In this document: positions 53,142 to 63,271 of the stretch, in pieces
How positions within the stretch are numbered: position 1 is the first letter of the stretch
Layout of the letters: every line of letters begins with the position of its first letter
Notes under the pieces: model-generated
Databases searched by the model: none
Seen by the model: the letters and a program-made list of their open reading frames with translations, nothing else
What the model was told of the DNA's origin: nothing
Translations under genes and position numbers: made by a program
Origin: Sulfitobacter faviae
Lineage (GTDB): Bacteria; Pseudomonadota; Alphaproteobacteria; Rhodobacterales; Rhodobacteraceae
DNA length: 64,000 nt
Assembly: GCF_029870955.1 (NCBI RefSeq)
Contig: NZ_PGFQ01000001.1
Coordinates: 2,976,001 to 3,040,000 of the forward strand
Reading direction: 5' to 3'

Positions 53142-53600
53142 TTAAGTCTCGGCCTTCTTTTCCCAGCGACCGCTTTCCTCGGACCAATATTGGGCCGAGG
53201 CGCCGTCGGCTTTAAGCCGCTTCCACAGGCCGCGCGCCTGATCCAGCGCCACGGGATCATGCCCGTCGAACAAGACGCAGACCCGTTGGTGCGCTGCCAC
53301 TTCCGCAGCGGTGACATCGGCCCCATGCACCGTCATCAGACAATCCGCCCGATTGGGGGCGCCATCCTCCAGCGTCAGCAGTACCGGCTGATCCGCGTCC
53401 TGCGGGCCGCCCGCCATGCCATGGGGCAGAAAGCTGTCATCCGCATAGGTCCAAAGCGCCCGGTCCAGCGCCTGTAGCCCCGCCCGATCCGTCCCGCGCA
53501 GGGCCACGCGCCAGCCATTGGCGAGCGACTTTTCCAGCAGCATCGTCAGCGTCTCGACCAGAGGTCGCTGGGTCAGGTGATAGAAGTAAGCCGCCCCCAT
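53142..53600 (-). CDS. holC: DNA polymerase III chi subunit
   Basis: A 152-residue subunit of the clamp-loader complex that contacts SSB. Start MGAAYFYHLTQRPLVETL and the segments LEKSLANGWRVALRGTD and DRALWTYADDSFLPHG match HolC. It lies 7 nt downstream of pepA on the same strand, a conserved order in alphaproteobacteria. Confidence 0.92.
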   Translation of the reverse strand: MGAAYFYHLTQRPLVETLTMLLEKSLANGWRVALRGTDRAGLQALDRALWTYADDSFLPHGMAGGPQDADQPVLLTLEDGAPNRADCLMTVHGADVTAAEVAAHQRVCVLFDGHDPVALDQARGLWKRLKADGASAQYWSEESGRWEKKAET

Positions 53601-53607
53601 CAGTCGC

Positions 53608-55080
53608 TTAGCCCTTCTCGAAACGGTCAGCGACGAGACGGTTCAGCGCCGCCACGCCCCAGCCCGTCGCACCCGCGGGCGCCAGCGTGCTTTCGGATTT
53701 CAATGAGGCAACACCGGCGATATCGAGGTGAATCCAAGGCGTCTCATCCTTGACGAACCGCTTGAGGAATTGCGCCGCGGTGATCGACCCCGCCGGGCGC
53801 CCGCCGATGTTCTTCATATCTGCGACGCGGCTTTTCAGCAGGTCATCATAGCCCTGTCCCAGCGGCATCCGCCACGCGCCCTCCCCTTCGCTCTCGGCGG
53901 CTTTGAGGAAATCGTTGCACAGCCCGTCGTCATTCGAAAAGACCCCGGCGTTCTCATGGCCCAGCCCGATGATGATCGCCCCGGTCAGCGTGGCCAAATC
54001 GATCATCGCCGCAGGTTTGAAGCGGTCTTGCGCGTACCACATGACATCGCAAAGCACCAAACGCCCCTCGGCGTCGGTGTTGATGACCTCTACCGTGTCG
54101 CCCTTCATCGTGGTGATCACATCGCCCGGACGGGTGGCATTGCCCGAGGGCATGTTTTCCACGATGCCCACAAGCCCCACGACATTCGCCTTGGCCTTGC
54201 GCAGTGCAAGTGTGCGCATCACGCCCGAGACGACGCCCGCGCCGCCCATGTCCATGGTCATGTCTTCCATGCCAGCCCCGGGTTTGAGGCTGATGCCGCC
54301 GGTGTCAAAGACCACGCCCTTGCCGACCAGCGCCAGAGGGGCTGCGTCATCCGCGCCGCCTTCCCACCGCATCACGACCACTTTCGATGGGCTGTCCGAC
54401 CCTTGGCCTACAGATAAAAGCGTGCGCATTCCAAGCTTTGCAAGCTCTTCCTCATCCAGAACTTCAACTTTCAGGCCCAAGCTCTCCATCTCGGCCAGAC
54501 GTTCGGCGAAATTGGTGGTGGTCAGGATATTGGCGGGCGCATTGGTCAGATCGCGGGTCATGAAGGCCCCCTCGGCCACGGCCATGAGCGGTGCGGCGGC
54601 CTCACGCGCGTCGTCGGGTTTGGAACACATGACCTCAACCGTGCCTTTGCGCACCTTGGGCGCGGATTTGTGATCTTCGAACCCGTAGTCCCGCATTGCC
54701 AGACCAAAGGCCACATCGGCCACCCGGCGTGTCGCGGCGGCGAGCATCAGCAGATCGCTGTCACCCCGGCGTTTGGCCAGCGACGCCCCGGCCTTGCGCG
54801 CGGTCATCACCTCGGCCCGGCGCGGCATATGAACCACGTCGACCGCCTCTGCCGCCATGCCTGCGGGGTAGCCCATGCTGAGAACGTCACCGGGTTTCAG
54901 CGCGGCGAAACGTTCACTTTCCACCAGCCGCTGCAAAGCGCCTTTGGTCAGACGGTTCACCCGCCGCGCCCCGGCATCCAAACGGCCCTCAGGCTCTAGA
55001 AACAGCGCGATCCGCCCGGAATGCCCCGCGATACGGTCGATGTCGGTCTCGGCGAATGTGATGGGGGTCAGATCGGTCAT
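53608..55080 (-). CDS. pepA: Leucyl aminopeptidase
   Basis: M17 zinc metallopeptidase, 490 residues. The family signature NTDAEGRLVLCDVMWYA, metal ligands in LALVGKGVVFDTGGISLKPG and DMTMDMGGAGVVSG, and the end LAPAGATGWGVAALNRLV are clear. ATG at 55080 (MTDLTPITFAETD) is chosen over 55092. It is divergent from lptF across 131 nt, which presumably holds both promoters. Confidence 0.95.
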   Translation of the reverse strand: MTDLTPITFAETDIDRIAGHSGRIALFLEPEGRLDAGARRVNRLTKGALQRLVESERFAALKPGDVLSMGYPAGMAAEAVDVVHMPRRAEVMTARKAGASLAKRRGDSDLLMLAAATRRVADVAFGLAMRDYGFEDHKSAPKVRKGTVEVMCSKPDDAREAAAPLMAVAEGAFMTRDLTNAPANILTTTNFAERLAEMESLGLKVEVLDEEELAKLGMRTLLSVGQGSDSPSKVVVMRWEGGADDAAPLALVGKGVVFDTGGISLKPGAGMEDMTMDMGGAGVVSGVMRTLALRKAKANVVGLVGIVENMPSGNATRPGDVITTMKGDTVEVINTDAEGRLVLCDVMWYAQDRFKPAAMIDLATLTGAIIIGLGHENAGVFSNDDGLCNDFLKAAESEGEGAWRMPLGQGYDDLLKSRVADMKNIGGRPAGSITAAQFLKRFVKDETPWIHLDIAGVASLKSESTLAPAGATGWGVAALNRLVADRFEKG

Positions 55081-55211
55081 GGCATGCCTCATGGTTGATT
55101 TTCCCCCAGACCTAGCGCGCCGCGCGGCGCATGGCCAGATAGCAGTTTTCCCGCCCCACGAATTGCTTTAAGATCCGCGCAAAGGCCGTCAGAGCATCTC
55201 GGGGGATCAGA

Positions 55212-56345
55212 GTGGCAAGAATTGACCGCTACATGCTGTCGCAACTTCTGGTTATGTTCGGCTTTTTCGCTTTGGTGCTGGTGGCGCTTTTCTGGATCAA
55301 CCGCGCGGTTGTCCTCTTCGACCGTTTGATCGGCGACGGCCAATCCGCATTGGTGTTTTTGGAGTTCACGGCCCTCGGCCTGCCTAAACTCATCGTTACC
55401 GTCCTGCCCATCGCGACCTTTGCCGCTTCGGTCTATGTGACCAACCGCATGTCGGGCGAATCCGAGTTGACGGTGCTTCAGGCCGCAGGCTCCGGCCCGT
55501 GGCGGCTGGCGCGGCCCGTCTTTGTTTTTGGCCTCTGCGTGGCGGCGATGATGACGGTGCTGAGCCATTTTCTGGTCCCCATGGCGCAGGGCCAGTTGAA
55601 ACAGCGCGAGGCCGAAATCTCGCGCAACCTCACCGCGCGGCTACTGACAGAGGGGACTTTTCTGCATCCCTCCGACGATGTCACCTTCTATACCCGCGCC
55701 ATCGACAGCGACGGCGTGCTGCGCGATGTTTTCCTGTCGGACCGGCGCAAGGCCGACGAAGGCGTGATCTACACCGCCGCCGAAGCCTACCTCGCCCGCA
55801 ACGGCGACGACACGACGCTGATCATGCTCAACGGCATGGCGCAACGGCTGGACACCGAGAGCAACCGTTTGGCCACCGCCAAATTCCGCGACTTTTCGTT
55901 CGATATTTCCCCGCTGGTCAGCAGTGGAGACGCGATCGACCTGTCGGTGAGTGCCATGGTCACGCCTGATCTGCTTTGGGATTGGGACGGGGTCGCGGCG
56001 GCGACCGACACCTCGCCGGGCGTGGTGGCCGAAGAGCTGCATGGCCGCTTCGCGCAGCCGCTGTTCTGCCTCGTCGCCGCGATGATTGGCTTTGCGACTT
56101 TGATCCTCGGCGGTTTCTCCCGCTTTGGCGTCTGGCGCGAGGCGGTGATCGCTTTTGGCCTGCTCATCGCCATCGACGGGCTGCGGGGCACGATGGTCGT
56201 GCAAATCCGCGAGGCGGCGGCGCTCTGGCCGCTGGCCTATTTGCCCTCGCTCATCGGGGCCGTGCTGACGCTGGCGATGCTTTGGCAAGCCGCACATCCG
56301 CGCTGGATAAGGCGGCGTCTGCGTGGCAAGAGGGCCGCCACATGA
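55212..56345 (+). CDS. lptF: LPS export permease LptF
   Basis: Inner-membrane half of the LptB2FG transporter, 377 residues. N-terminal helices (VARIDRYMLSQLLVMFGFFAL; LIVTVLPIATFAASVYVTNRM), a periplasmic beta-jellyroll (~130-270) and C-terminal helices. It starts with GTG at 55212 and overlaps lptG by ATGA. It heads the envelope operon lptF-lptG-lptD-surA-pdxA-rsmA. Confidence 0.93.
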   Translation: MARIDRYMLSQLLVMFGFFALVLVALFWINRAVVLFDRLIGDGQSALVFLEFTALGLPKLIVTVLPIATFAASVYVTNRMSGESELTVLQAAGSGPWRLARPVFVFGLCVAAMMTVLSHFLVPMAQGQLKQREAEISRNLTARLLTEGTFLHPSDDVTFYTRAIDSDGVLRDVFLSDRRKADEGVIYTAAEAYLARNGDDTTLIMLNGMAQRLDTESNRLATAKFRDFSFDISPLVSSGDAIDLSVSAMVTPDLLWDWDGVAAATDTSPGVVAEELHGRFAQPLFCLVAAMIGFATLILGGFSRFGVWREAVIAFGLLIAIDGLRGTMVVQIREAAALWPLAYLPSLIGAVLTLAMLWQAAHPRWIRRRLRGKRAAT

Positions 56346-57439
56346 TCCTGCATTTCTATTTCGCCCGCCGCTTTTTCATGAGCTTTCTCGTCATCACCGG
56401 GGTGCTGGCCGCGCTGGTGATGCTGGTCGACGGTGTGGATCAGGCCCGGCGTTTCGCCGATGACGATGTGGGCTGGGATCAGGTGCTGGGCATGACGCTG
56501 CTGCACATGCCCCAGACCATCAACATGATCCTGCCGCTGATCATGATCCTTGCCACGGTGGCGCTTTTCATTGGGCTTGCCCGGTCCTCCGAACTGGTGG
56601 TGACCCGGGCCGCGGGCCGCTCGGCCCTGCGCGCGCTGGTGGCCCCGGCGGTGGTGGCCTTGATCATCGGCACGCTGGCCGTGGCCATGCTGAACCCCAT
56701 CGTTGCGGCGACCAGTGAGCGGGCCGAGCAATTGACCCAAGAATACCGGTCCAATGGCCGCGCGGCGCTTTCGGTCAGTGACGAGGGGCTGTGGCTGCGG
56801 CAAGGCACGGAGGAAGGCCAATCGGTCATTCGCGCATGGCGCACCAACGCCGACGCCTCCGTCCTCTATAACGTCACGATCATCAGCTATGACGCTGAGA
56901 AGGGCCCGATCCGGCGCATTGAAGCCGAAAGCGCACAACTTAGCAGCGGCGATTGGGAGCTCACCGGGGCCAAGATTTGGCCGTTGGCAGCCGGGGTGAA
57001 CGCCGAAGGCGCGGCGGAGGTGCATGAGACCCTGACGATCCCCTCCTCCCTCACCGTCGAGCGTATCCGCGAGAGCATTGGCCGTGTCGCTGCCGTCTCG
57101 ATCTATGAACTGCCCGAATTTATCCGACAGTTGGAACAGGCCGGGTTCAGCACGCGCCAGCATGAGGTCTGGCTTCAGGCCGAGCTTGCGCGACCCTTCT
57201 TTCTCGTGGCCATGGTTCTGGTTGCGAGCGCATTCACCATGCGCCATACCCGCTTTGGGGGGACCGGCGTCGCTGTGCTGGCCTCGATTTTGCTGGGGTT
57301 CGGTTTGTATTTCATTCGCAGTTTCGCACAGATCCTTGGCGAGAATGGCCAGATCCCCGTGATCCTTGCCGCTTGGGCGCCGCCCGTGGCGGCGATCTTT
57401 CTGGCGCTAGGCCTGCTACTGCATGCGGAGGACGGCTGA
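56342..57439 (+). CDS. lptG: LPS export permease LptG
   Basis: Partner of LptF, 365 residues. Starts MILHFYFARRFFMSFLVITG, has the paired helices around MIMILATVALFIGLARSSELVV, a periplasmic domain and three C-terminal helices (FFLVAMVLVASAFTM; VLASILLGFGLYFI). The start overlaps the lptF stop by 4 nt, and lptD begins 1 nt after its stop. Confidence 0.93.
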   Translation: MILHFYFARRFFMSFLVITGVLAALVMLVDGVDQARRFADDDVGWDQVLGMTLLHMPQTINMILPLIMILATVALFIGLARSSELVVTRAAGRSALRALVAPAVVALIIGTLAVAMLNPIVAATSERAEQLTQEYRSNGRAALSVSDEGLWLRQGTEEGQSVIRAWRTNADASVLYNVTIISYDAEKGPIRRIEAESAQLSSGDWELTGAKIWPLAAGVNAEGAAEVHETLTIPSSLTVERIRESIGRVAAVSIYELPEFIRQLEQAGFSTRQHEVWLQAELARPFFLVAMVLVASAFTMRHTRFGGTGVAVLASILLGFGLYFIRSFAQILGENGQIPVILAAWAPPVAAIFLALGLLLHAEDG

Positions 57440-57440
57440 C

Positions 57441-59591
57441 ATGCGCGCGGCCCTTGTTGGACTTGCCCTTTCATTCGCGCCTCTGAGCCTTGCCGCCCAG
57501 ACCGCGCCTGCCAGCGACCGCCCCGCTGTTCTGGTGGCCGATCAGGTCTTCATTACACGCGATAAGGTCTTGGTCGCGCAAGGAAATGTCGAAGCCTTCC
57601 AAGGGGAGACGCGGCTGCGCGCCACGGCGATCCGCTATGATCAGGCCACCGGCGCGCTCAGCATCGAAGGGCCGATCGTGCTGTCTGAGGGGGAGAATAC
57701 CACGATCCTCGCCGATGCGGCCTCACTCGATGCGGGCTTGCAGTCCGGCCTTTTGCGCGGCGCGCGGATGATCCTTGAACAGCAGTTGCAGCTTGCCGCC
57801 GTGCAGATCAACCGGGTCGAAGGGCGTTATAGTCAACTTTACAAAGCCGCCGTAACCTCTTGCAAAGTCTGCGAAGATGGCGAAACGCCGCTTTGGCAAA
57901 TCCGGGCGAAACGGGTGGTGCATGACCAAGTGGCGCAGCAGCTTTACTTTGACGAGGCGCAGTTCCGGATCAAGAACGTGCCCATTGCCTACCTCCCCCG
58001 CCTGCGCCTGCCCGACCCCACGTTGGACCGCGCTACTGGCTTTCTGGCGCCCACGATCCGCTCGACCTCGCAGTTGGGCGTGGGGCTGAAACTGCCCTAT
58101 TTCATCAAGATCGGCGATCACCGCGATCTGACGCTGACCCCCTATCTTTCCGCCGAAACCCGCACGCTTGAGTTCCGCTACCGTCAGGCTTTCGTTTCGG
58201 GGCGGATCGAGTTCGAAGGGGCGATTACCGATGATGAGTTGGACCCCGGCAAGACCCGTGGCTACCTTTTCGGCACCGGCAGTTTCGATCTGCGGCGCGA
58301 CTACAAACTGTATTTTGATCTCGAGACTACGAGCGACAGTTCTTATCTCAGCGACTATGGCTATTCGGGCAAGGACCGTCTGACCAGCGAATTGACCGTC
58401 AGCCGCGCGCGGCGCGATGAATATATGCGGGCGAGCCTGCTGAACTACCAATCTCTGCGCGATGGCGAGGACAATGATCTGCTGCCCAATCTGGTTTTGG
58501 ATGGCGAGTTCGAGCGGCGCTATTTCCCGACCTCTCTGGGCGGCGAACTCCGCCTGACGCTTGAGGCCCATAGCCACCGGCGTGCGTCGGACTTCAGTTC
58601 TGATGGCAATGGGGATGGCGAAGCCGATGGGCGCGACGTGTCGCGGCTCAACGGGGAGGCCGCTTGGCTGCGGCGCTTCACCTTCGGCAATGGTCTGGTG
58701 ACCGATGTTGAGGCCGGGGCGAGCTTTGGCCTGTTCAACATCGCGCAGGATGCCGTCTTTGACGGGCGCTACTCCGACCTCGTGCCCCATGCCGCCGTTA
58801 CCATGCGCTACCCCATGCAGCGCCGCGAGGCCGCGGGCGTGGTGCAACAGCTTGAACCGTTGGTGCAATTGGGCTGGACTGGCGGTGATCGGCTCGACAT
58901 TCCGAATGAGGAAAGCACGCTGGTGGAATATGACGAGGGCAATCTTCTGGCGCTCAGCCGCTTCCCCCGGCCCGACCGGCGCGAACGGGGTGCTGTGGCT
59001 GCCATCGGGCTGAATTGGGCGCGGATTGATCCCAACGGCATGGATGCCAGCCTGTCTTTCGGTCAGGTGATCCGCGCCGACGCGGATGATGCCTTTAGCT
59101 TTAGCTCAGGCCTGCAAGGCACCTATTCCGATTTCCTGCTGGCCGGGCAATTGCGCAGCGACAACGGTTTGGCGCTCATCGGGCGCGGGCTGGTCGATGA
59201 TGACTTCGAGGTCGCCAAGGCCGAGCTGCGCGGGGTCTGGGATTTCAAACGCGGGCAGATCTCGGGCAGCTATGTTTGGCTACACGAAGATGCCGCCGAG
59301 GACCGCAATGAAAACGTGTCGGAGATCACCTTTGACGGCAGCTATTCGATCAACAGCCAATGGCAGGCGTCCGCCGAATGGCGGTTCGACCTTGCCGATG
59401 AACGCGCGGCGACGGCGGGTCTTGGCCTGAGCTACAACAATGAATGCGTGCAGGTCGACCTTTCGGTGAACCGCAGCTATTCATCCTCAACAAGTGTTGA
59501 GCCCTCAACGGATATCGGTTTTAACATCGGCCTCAGGGGCTTTGCCGCAAACACCGGAACAGAAAGATACGTACGCTCATGTGGGAAGTAA
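57441..59591 (+). CDS. lptD: LPS-assembly protein LptD
   Basis: Outer-membrane beta-barrel that inserts LPS, about 716 residues. Signal peptide MRAALVGLALSFAPLSLAAQ; periplasmic OstA domain (LVAQGNVEAFQGETRLRA; YDQATGALSIEGPIVL); the barrel from ~residue 200. Only two cysteines occur in the N-terminal part (SCKVCEDG), and the barrel has NECVQVDLSV plus a C-terminal VRSCGK, fitting disulfides between the N-domain and barrel. ATG at 57441 is chosen over 57423. The 3' end overlaps surA by 13 nt. Confidence 0.95.
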   Translation: MRAALVGLALSFAPLSLAAQTAPASDRPAVLVADQVFITRDKVLVAQGNVEAFQGETRLRATAIRYDQATGALSIEGPIVLSEGENTTILADAASLDAGLQSGLLRGARMILEQQLQLAAVQINRVEGRYSQLYKAAVTSCKVCEDGETPLWQIRAKRVVHDQVAQQLYFDEAQFRIKNVPIAYLPRLRLPDPTLDRATGFLAPTIRSTSQLGVGLKLPYFIKIGDHRDLTLTPYLSAETRTLEFRYRQAFVSGRIEFEGAITDDELDPGKTRGYLFGTGSFDLRRDYKLYFDLETTSDSSYLSDYGYSGKDRLTSELTVSRARRDEYMRASLLNYQSLRDGEDNDLLPNLVLDGEFERRYFPTSLGGELRLTLEAHSHRRASDFSSDGNGDGEADGRDVSRLNGEAAWLRRFTFGNGLVTDVEAGASFGLFNIAQDAVFDGRYSDLVPHAAVTMRYPMQRREAAGVVQQLEPLVQLGWTGGDRLDIPNEESTLVEYDEGNLLALSRFPRPDRRERGAVAAIGLNWARIDPNGMDASLSFGQVIRADADDAFSFSSGLQGTYSDFLLAGQLRSDNGLALIGRGLVDDDFEVAKAELRGVWDFKRGQISGSYVWLHEDAAEDRNENVSEITFDGSYSINSQWQASAEWRFDLADERAATAGLGLSYNNECVQVDLSVNRSYSSSTSVEPSTDIGFNIGLRGFAANTGTERYVRSCGK

Positions 59592-60817
59592 CGAAACAGA
59601 CCGTCCGCACCGGGATCCGTGGGACTGCGGCACTCGCCCTTGCTCTGGTCATCGGCCAATCCGCAGCGGCGCAGAACCTCTTTGCGCCCGTGGCGCGTGT
59701 CAATGACGAGGTGATCACCGGCTACGAAGTGCAGCAGCGTCAGCGCTTTATGCAGCTGATCGGCGCGCCGGGGGCCGATACCGACAGCGTGATCGACAGT
59801 CTGATCGACGACCGCCTGCGTGGGCAGATCCTTGATCAAGCCGGGCTTGAAGTTACCCCCGAGGGCATTCGATCCGGCATGGCAGAATTTGCCAGCCGCG
59901 CGGATCTGACGACCGAGGAGTTTCTGAAAGTCCTTGGCCAAGCGCAGATTTCCGAAGAAACTTTTCGCGACTTTATCGTGATCAGCGCCGCCTGGCGTGA
60001 CCTTATTCGCGCGCGCTACAATGGCCGGGTCGACATCACCGACGAAGAGGTCGACCGCGCGCTTGGCAGCAGCCGGGGCAATAACGGTCTGCGCGTGCTG
60101 TTGTCGGAGATTATCATTCCCGCCCCGCCGCAGAATGCCGATCAGGTAAACGCGCTGGCCGAACGCATTTCGGAAAGCCGCTCGGAAGCCGAATTCTCGT
60201 CCTATGCCAGCAAGCATTCCGCCACCGCCTCGCGCGGGCGCGGCGGTCGGATGCCTTGGACACCGCTCGAAAAACTGCCCGCCAGCCTGCGGCCCATCCT
60301 CCTGGCTCTCGCCCCGGGTGAGGTGACAGCGCCGCTGCCGATCCCCAATGCCGTGGCCCTGTTCCAACTGCGCGGCATCGAAGAGACCGGCAAGCCGAGC
60401 GTCGAGTATTCCGAGATCGACTATGCCGCCTATTACATCCCCGGTGGCCGGTCCGAGGCTGCCCTGTCGCGCGCGGCAGAGCTGCGCGGTCAGGTAGATC
60501 AATGTGATGACCTCTATGGCATGGCCAAAGGCCAGCCCGCCAATGTGCTGGACCGTGGCACCAAGGCCCCGGCGGAGATTCCGCAGGACGTGGCCATTGA
60601 ACTGGCGAAACTCGATCCCGGCGAAGTCTCCACCGCGCTGACCCGTGCCAATGGGGAGACTTTGGTCTTCCTGATGCTTTGCAACCGCACCACGGCGGCC
60701 AATGCCGATGTGAACCGCGAGGCGGTGGTCAGTTCGATCCGGCAGCGCAAGCTTGAGGGCTATGCCACACAGCTGCTGGAACAGGCCCGCGCCGAAGCCC
60801 GTATCACCCGCCAATGA
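59579..60817 (+). CDS. surA: Periplasmic chaperone / peptidyl-prolyl isomerase SurA
   Basis: Chaperone for outer-membrane proteins such as LptD, 412 residues. Signal peptide (GTAALALALVIGQSAAAQ), SurA N-domain (VARVNDEVITGYEVQQRQRF), and a parvulin domain (VLLSEIIIPAPPQNADQVNALAERI; GGRMPWTPLEKLPASLRPILLAL). Only one parvulin domain is apparent, as in other alphaproteobacteria. It overlaps lptD upstream and pdxA downstream (ATGA). Confidence 0.92.
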   Translation: MWEVTKQTVRTGIRGTAALALALVIGQSAAAQNLFAPVARVNDEVITGYEVQQRQRFMQLIGAPGADTDSVIDSLIDDRLRGQILDQAGLEVTPEGIRSGMAEFASRADLTTEEFLKVLGQAQISEETFRDFIVISAAWRDLIRARYNGRVDITDEEVDRALGSSRGNNGLRVLLSEIIIPAPPQNADQVNALAERISESRSEAEFSSYASKHSATASRGRGGRMPWTPLEKLPASLRPILLALAPGEVTAPLPIPNAVALFQLRGIEETGKPSVEYSEIDYAAYYIPGGRSEAALSRAAELRGQVDQCDDLYGMAKGQPANVLDRGTKAPAEIPQDVAIELAKLDPGEVSTALTRANGETLVFLMLCNRTTAANADVNREAVVSSIRQRKLEGYATQLLEQARAEARITRQ

Positions 60818-61788
60818 GCCGCCCGTCCCGGCCGGTGGCCATCACCTGCGGTGAACCCGCCGGGATCGGCCCCGAGATCGCCGCCCGCGCTTGGGCGGCG
60901 CTTTCGAAGGACATCCCGATGGTCTGGATCGGCGACCCGCGTCATCTGCCCAAGGATGTGCCGCACCGTGTGATCGACAGCCCGGATGAGGTGAGCGCGC
61001 CCAGTGCCGATGCGCTGCCCGTGCTCCCCCATCCCTTCGACAGCGCCGCCCTGCCCGGCGTGCCGCAGCCCGGCCATGCGCAGGGGGTGATCGATGTGAT
61101 CGCCCGGGCGGTCGATCTGGTGCAGACGGGCGTGGCCTGCGGCGTCTGCACCGCGCCGATTCACAAGAAGGCCCTGCAAGACGGGGCCGGTTTCGCCTAT
61201 CCGGGCCATACCGAATACCTCGCCGCACTTGCAGGTGTCGATGACGTGGTGATGATGCTGGCCTCCGACCAATTGCGCGTCGTGCCTGCCACGATCCATA
61301 TCGCGCTGGATCAGGTGCCGCAGGCGCTGACCCCGATGGGCCTGCGCCGCACGATTGAGATCACCGCGCAGGAATTGCAAAACCGCTTTGGCATCGCCCG
61401 CCCCCGTATTGCCGTCGCCGGGCTGAACCCGCACGCGGGCGAAGGCGGCAGCATGGGCCGGCAGGAGATTGACTGGATCGCGCCGCTGATCCTTGAGATG
61501 CAGGGCGAAGGCTTTGCGCTGACCGGGCCGCTGCCTGCCGATACGATGTTCCATGGCCGCGCCCGCGAAGGCTATGACGCGGCAGTGGCGATGTATCACG
61601 ACCAAGCGCTGATCCCGATCAAGACCTTAGATTTCGACCGGGGCGTGAATGTGACGTTGGGGCTGCCCTTCGTGCGCACCTCGCCCGATCACGGCACCGC
61701 CTTTGACATCGCGGGCCAAGGGCGCGCCAACCCGACCAGCATGATCGAAGCGATCAAATTGGCATGGCAGATGGGCCAGAAGACATGA
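60814..61788 (+). CDS. pdxA: 4-hydroxythreonine-4-phosphate dehydrogenase
   Basis: NAD-dependent enzyme of the DXP-dependent vitamin B6 pathway, 324 residues. Signatures [38 protein letters not shown] (metal His), [16 protein letters not shown] and [14 protein letters not shown] are all present. The order surA-pdxA-rsmA is widely conserved in proteobacteria, with 4-nt overlaps here. Confidence 0.97.
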   Translation: MSRPSRPVAITCGEPAGIGPEIAARAWAALSKDIPMVWIGDPRHLPKDVPHRVIDSPDEVSAPSADALPVLPHPFDSAALPGVPQPGHAQGVIDVIARAVDLVQTGVACGVCTAPIHKKALQDGAGFAYPGHTEYLAALAGVDDVVMMLASDQLRVVPATIHIALDQVPQALTPMGLRRTIEITAQELQNRFGIARPRIAVAGLNPHAGEGGSMGRQEIDWIAPLILEMQGEGFALTGPLPADTMFHGRAREGYDAAVAMYHDQALIPIKTLDFDRGVNVTLGLPFVRTSPDHGTAFDIAGQGRANPTSMIEAIKLAWQMGQKT

Positions 61789-62627
61789 GTGCAATCGACA
61801 ATCTCCCGCCGCTGCGCGAGGTGATCAACACCCACGAATTGGCCGCGCGCAAGTCTCTCGGCCAGAACTTTCTGCTGGATCTGAACCTCACGGCCAAGAT
61901 CGCGCGGCAAGCCGGAGATATGGCCGATTGCGACGTGTTGGAGATCGGCCCCGGGCCCGGCGGTCTCACCCGTGGGCTGCTGGCTGAAGGCGCGCGTCAT
62001 GTGCTGGCGATCGAAAAGGACCGCCGCTGCCTGCCCGCGCTGGCCGAGGTGGCGGACCATTACCCCGGTCGCCTGACCGTGATCGAAGGCGACGCGCTTG
62101 AGATCGACCCGCTGAGCCATCTGACCCCGCCCATCCGGGTGGCGGCCAACCTGCCCTATAACGTCGGGACCGAACTGCTGGTCCGCTGGCTCACCCCGCC
62201 CGACTGGCCGCCGTTTTGGCAAAGCCTCACGCTGATGTTCCAGCGCGAGGTGGCGGAGCGGATCGTGGCGCAGCCGGGGGCGAAAGCCTATGGGCGGCTG
62301 GCCGTGCTGGCGCAGTGGCGCAGTGATGCGCGGATCGTGATGCAATTGCCGCCGGGCGCCTTCACCCCGCCGCCCAAGGTCTCGTCGAGCGTGGTGCATC
62401 TGACCGCCCTGCCCGAGCCGCGCTTCCCTGCCGATCCGAAGGTGCTGAGCCATGTGGTCGCGATGGCCTTCAACCAGCGGCGCAAGATGCTGCGCTCGGC
62501 GCTTAAAGGTGCCGCGCCGGATATCGAGGACCGTCTGACCGCCGCGGGGCTGAAACCCACCGACCGCGCCGAACAGGTGCCGCTCGAGGGGTTCTGCGCC
62601 CTCGCCCGCGAGATTGCCAAGGGGTAA
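61785..62627 (+). CDS. rsmA: 16S rRNA (adenine1518/1519-N6)-dimethyltransferase
   Basis: KsgA/RsmA dimethylates two adenosines in helix 45 of 16S rRNA. The 280-residue protein has [21 protein letters not shown] motif [16 protein letters not shown] and catalytic motif [14 protein letters not shown] (NLPY). ATG at 61785 overlaps the pdxA stop; a start at 61764 would extend into pdxA. Confidence 0.97.
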   Translation: MSAIDNLPPLREVINTHELAARKSLGQNFLLDLNLTAKIARQAGDMADCDVLEIGPGPGGLTRGLLAEGARHVLAIEKDRRCLPALAEVADHYPGRLTVIEGDALEIDPLSHLTPPIRVAANLPYNVGTELLVRWLTPPDWPPFWQSLTLMFQREVAERIVAQPGAKAYGRLAVLAQWRSDARIVMQLPPGAFTPPPKVSSSVVHLTALPEPRFPADPKVLSHVVAMAFNQRRKMLRSALKGAAPDIEDRLTAAGLKPTDRAEQVPLEGFCALAREIAKG

Positions 62628-62629
62628 CC

Positions 62630-63208
62630 ATGTTCTACCGACTATTGCTCGTCTTTGCCCTGCTGCTGGGGCTTTCCGCCTGCGCCCTGCCGCGCAACGG
62701 CCCACCACCTCTGGGCACCGAGGCCGAGATCACGGAACTCGCCCGCGCTATCGAAGACCTCTCGCCGCAGGTAAATCCCGAAGAGGCCGCCCGTGCCGCG
62801 CGGATCGCTTACCGGCATACCCATGAACTGGCGATCGCCTATCAAATCACCGACCCGCCGCTGATCCATAACGTGAAGGTCAACAACGGCAGCAAGCCGC
62901 GCGGCCTGTGTTGGCATTGGGCAGAGGATTTGGAGAAACGCCTGAAGGCCGAGGGTTTCGCCACGCTCGACCTGCACCGCGCCATCGCTAATGGCGACTC
63001 GCGGATCCTGCTGGACCATTCCACCGCCATCATCTCAGCCGCCGGGGCACCGATGCAGGCGGGGCTTGTCCTTGACCCTTGGCGCCGCGGGGGCGAGCTG
63101 TTCTGGTCGCCGGTCACCAGCGATCCGCGGTATGATTGGGCGCCGCGCGAAGAGGTGCTGCGGCGCAACGGGCGGATCAGATATGTGCAGGCGGGGATGG
63201 AAGGGTAG
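62630..63208 (+). CDS. Predicted lipoprotein with possible transglutaminase-like Cys-His-Asp triad
   Basis: A 192-residue protein with a lipoprotein signal (MFYRLLLVFALLLGLSAC, lipobox LSAC, Cys18). The mature part contains RGLCWHWAEDL (Cys94), LLDHSTAIIS (His130) and LVLDPWRRGG (Asp149). The order and spacing resemble the Cys-His-Asp triad of the transglutaminase-like fold; this is my reading of the sequence and no characterised family is recognised. It begins 2 nt after the rsmA stop, so it is the last gene of the lptF operon and ends before a terminator. Confidence 0.78.
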   Translation: MFYRLLLVFALLLGLSACALPRNGPPPLGTEAEITELARAIEDLSPQVNPEEAARAARIAYRHTHELAIAYQITDPPLIHNVKVNNGSKPRGLCWHWAEDLEKRLKAEGFATLDLHRAIANGDSRILLDHSTAIISAAGAPMQAGLVLDPWRRGGELFWSPVTSDPRYDWAPREEVLRRNGRIRYVQAGMEG

Positions 63209-63243
63209 ATCTGTGCCGTGCTGCCGACCATCACCACTTATAA

Positions 63244-63270
63244 AAAAGCCCCGCAATTTGCGGGGCTTTT
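63244..63270. terminator. Bidirectional terminator
   Basis: AAAAGCCCCGCAA and TTGCGGGGCTTTT form a 13-bp stem around a single T, with T and A tracts on both sides, between the convergent lipoprotein and DUF4167 genes. The tight loop would relax by fraying of the A-T pairs. Confidence 0.85.
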
Positions 63271-63271
63271 C

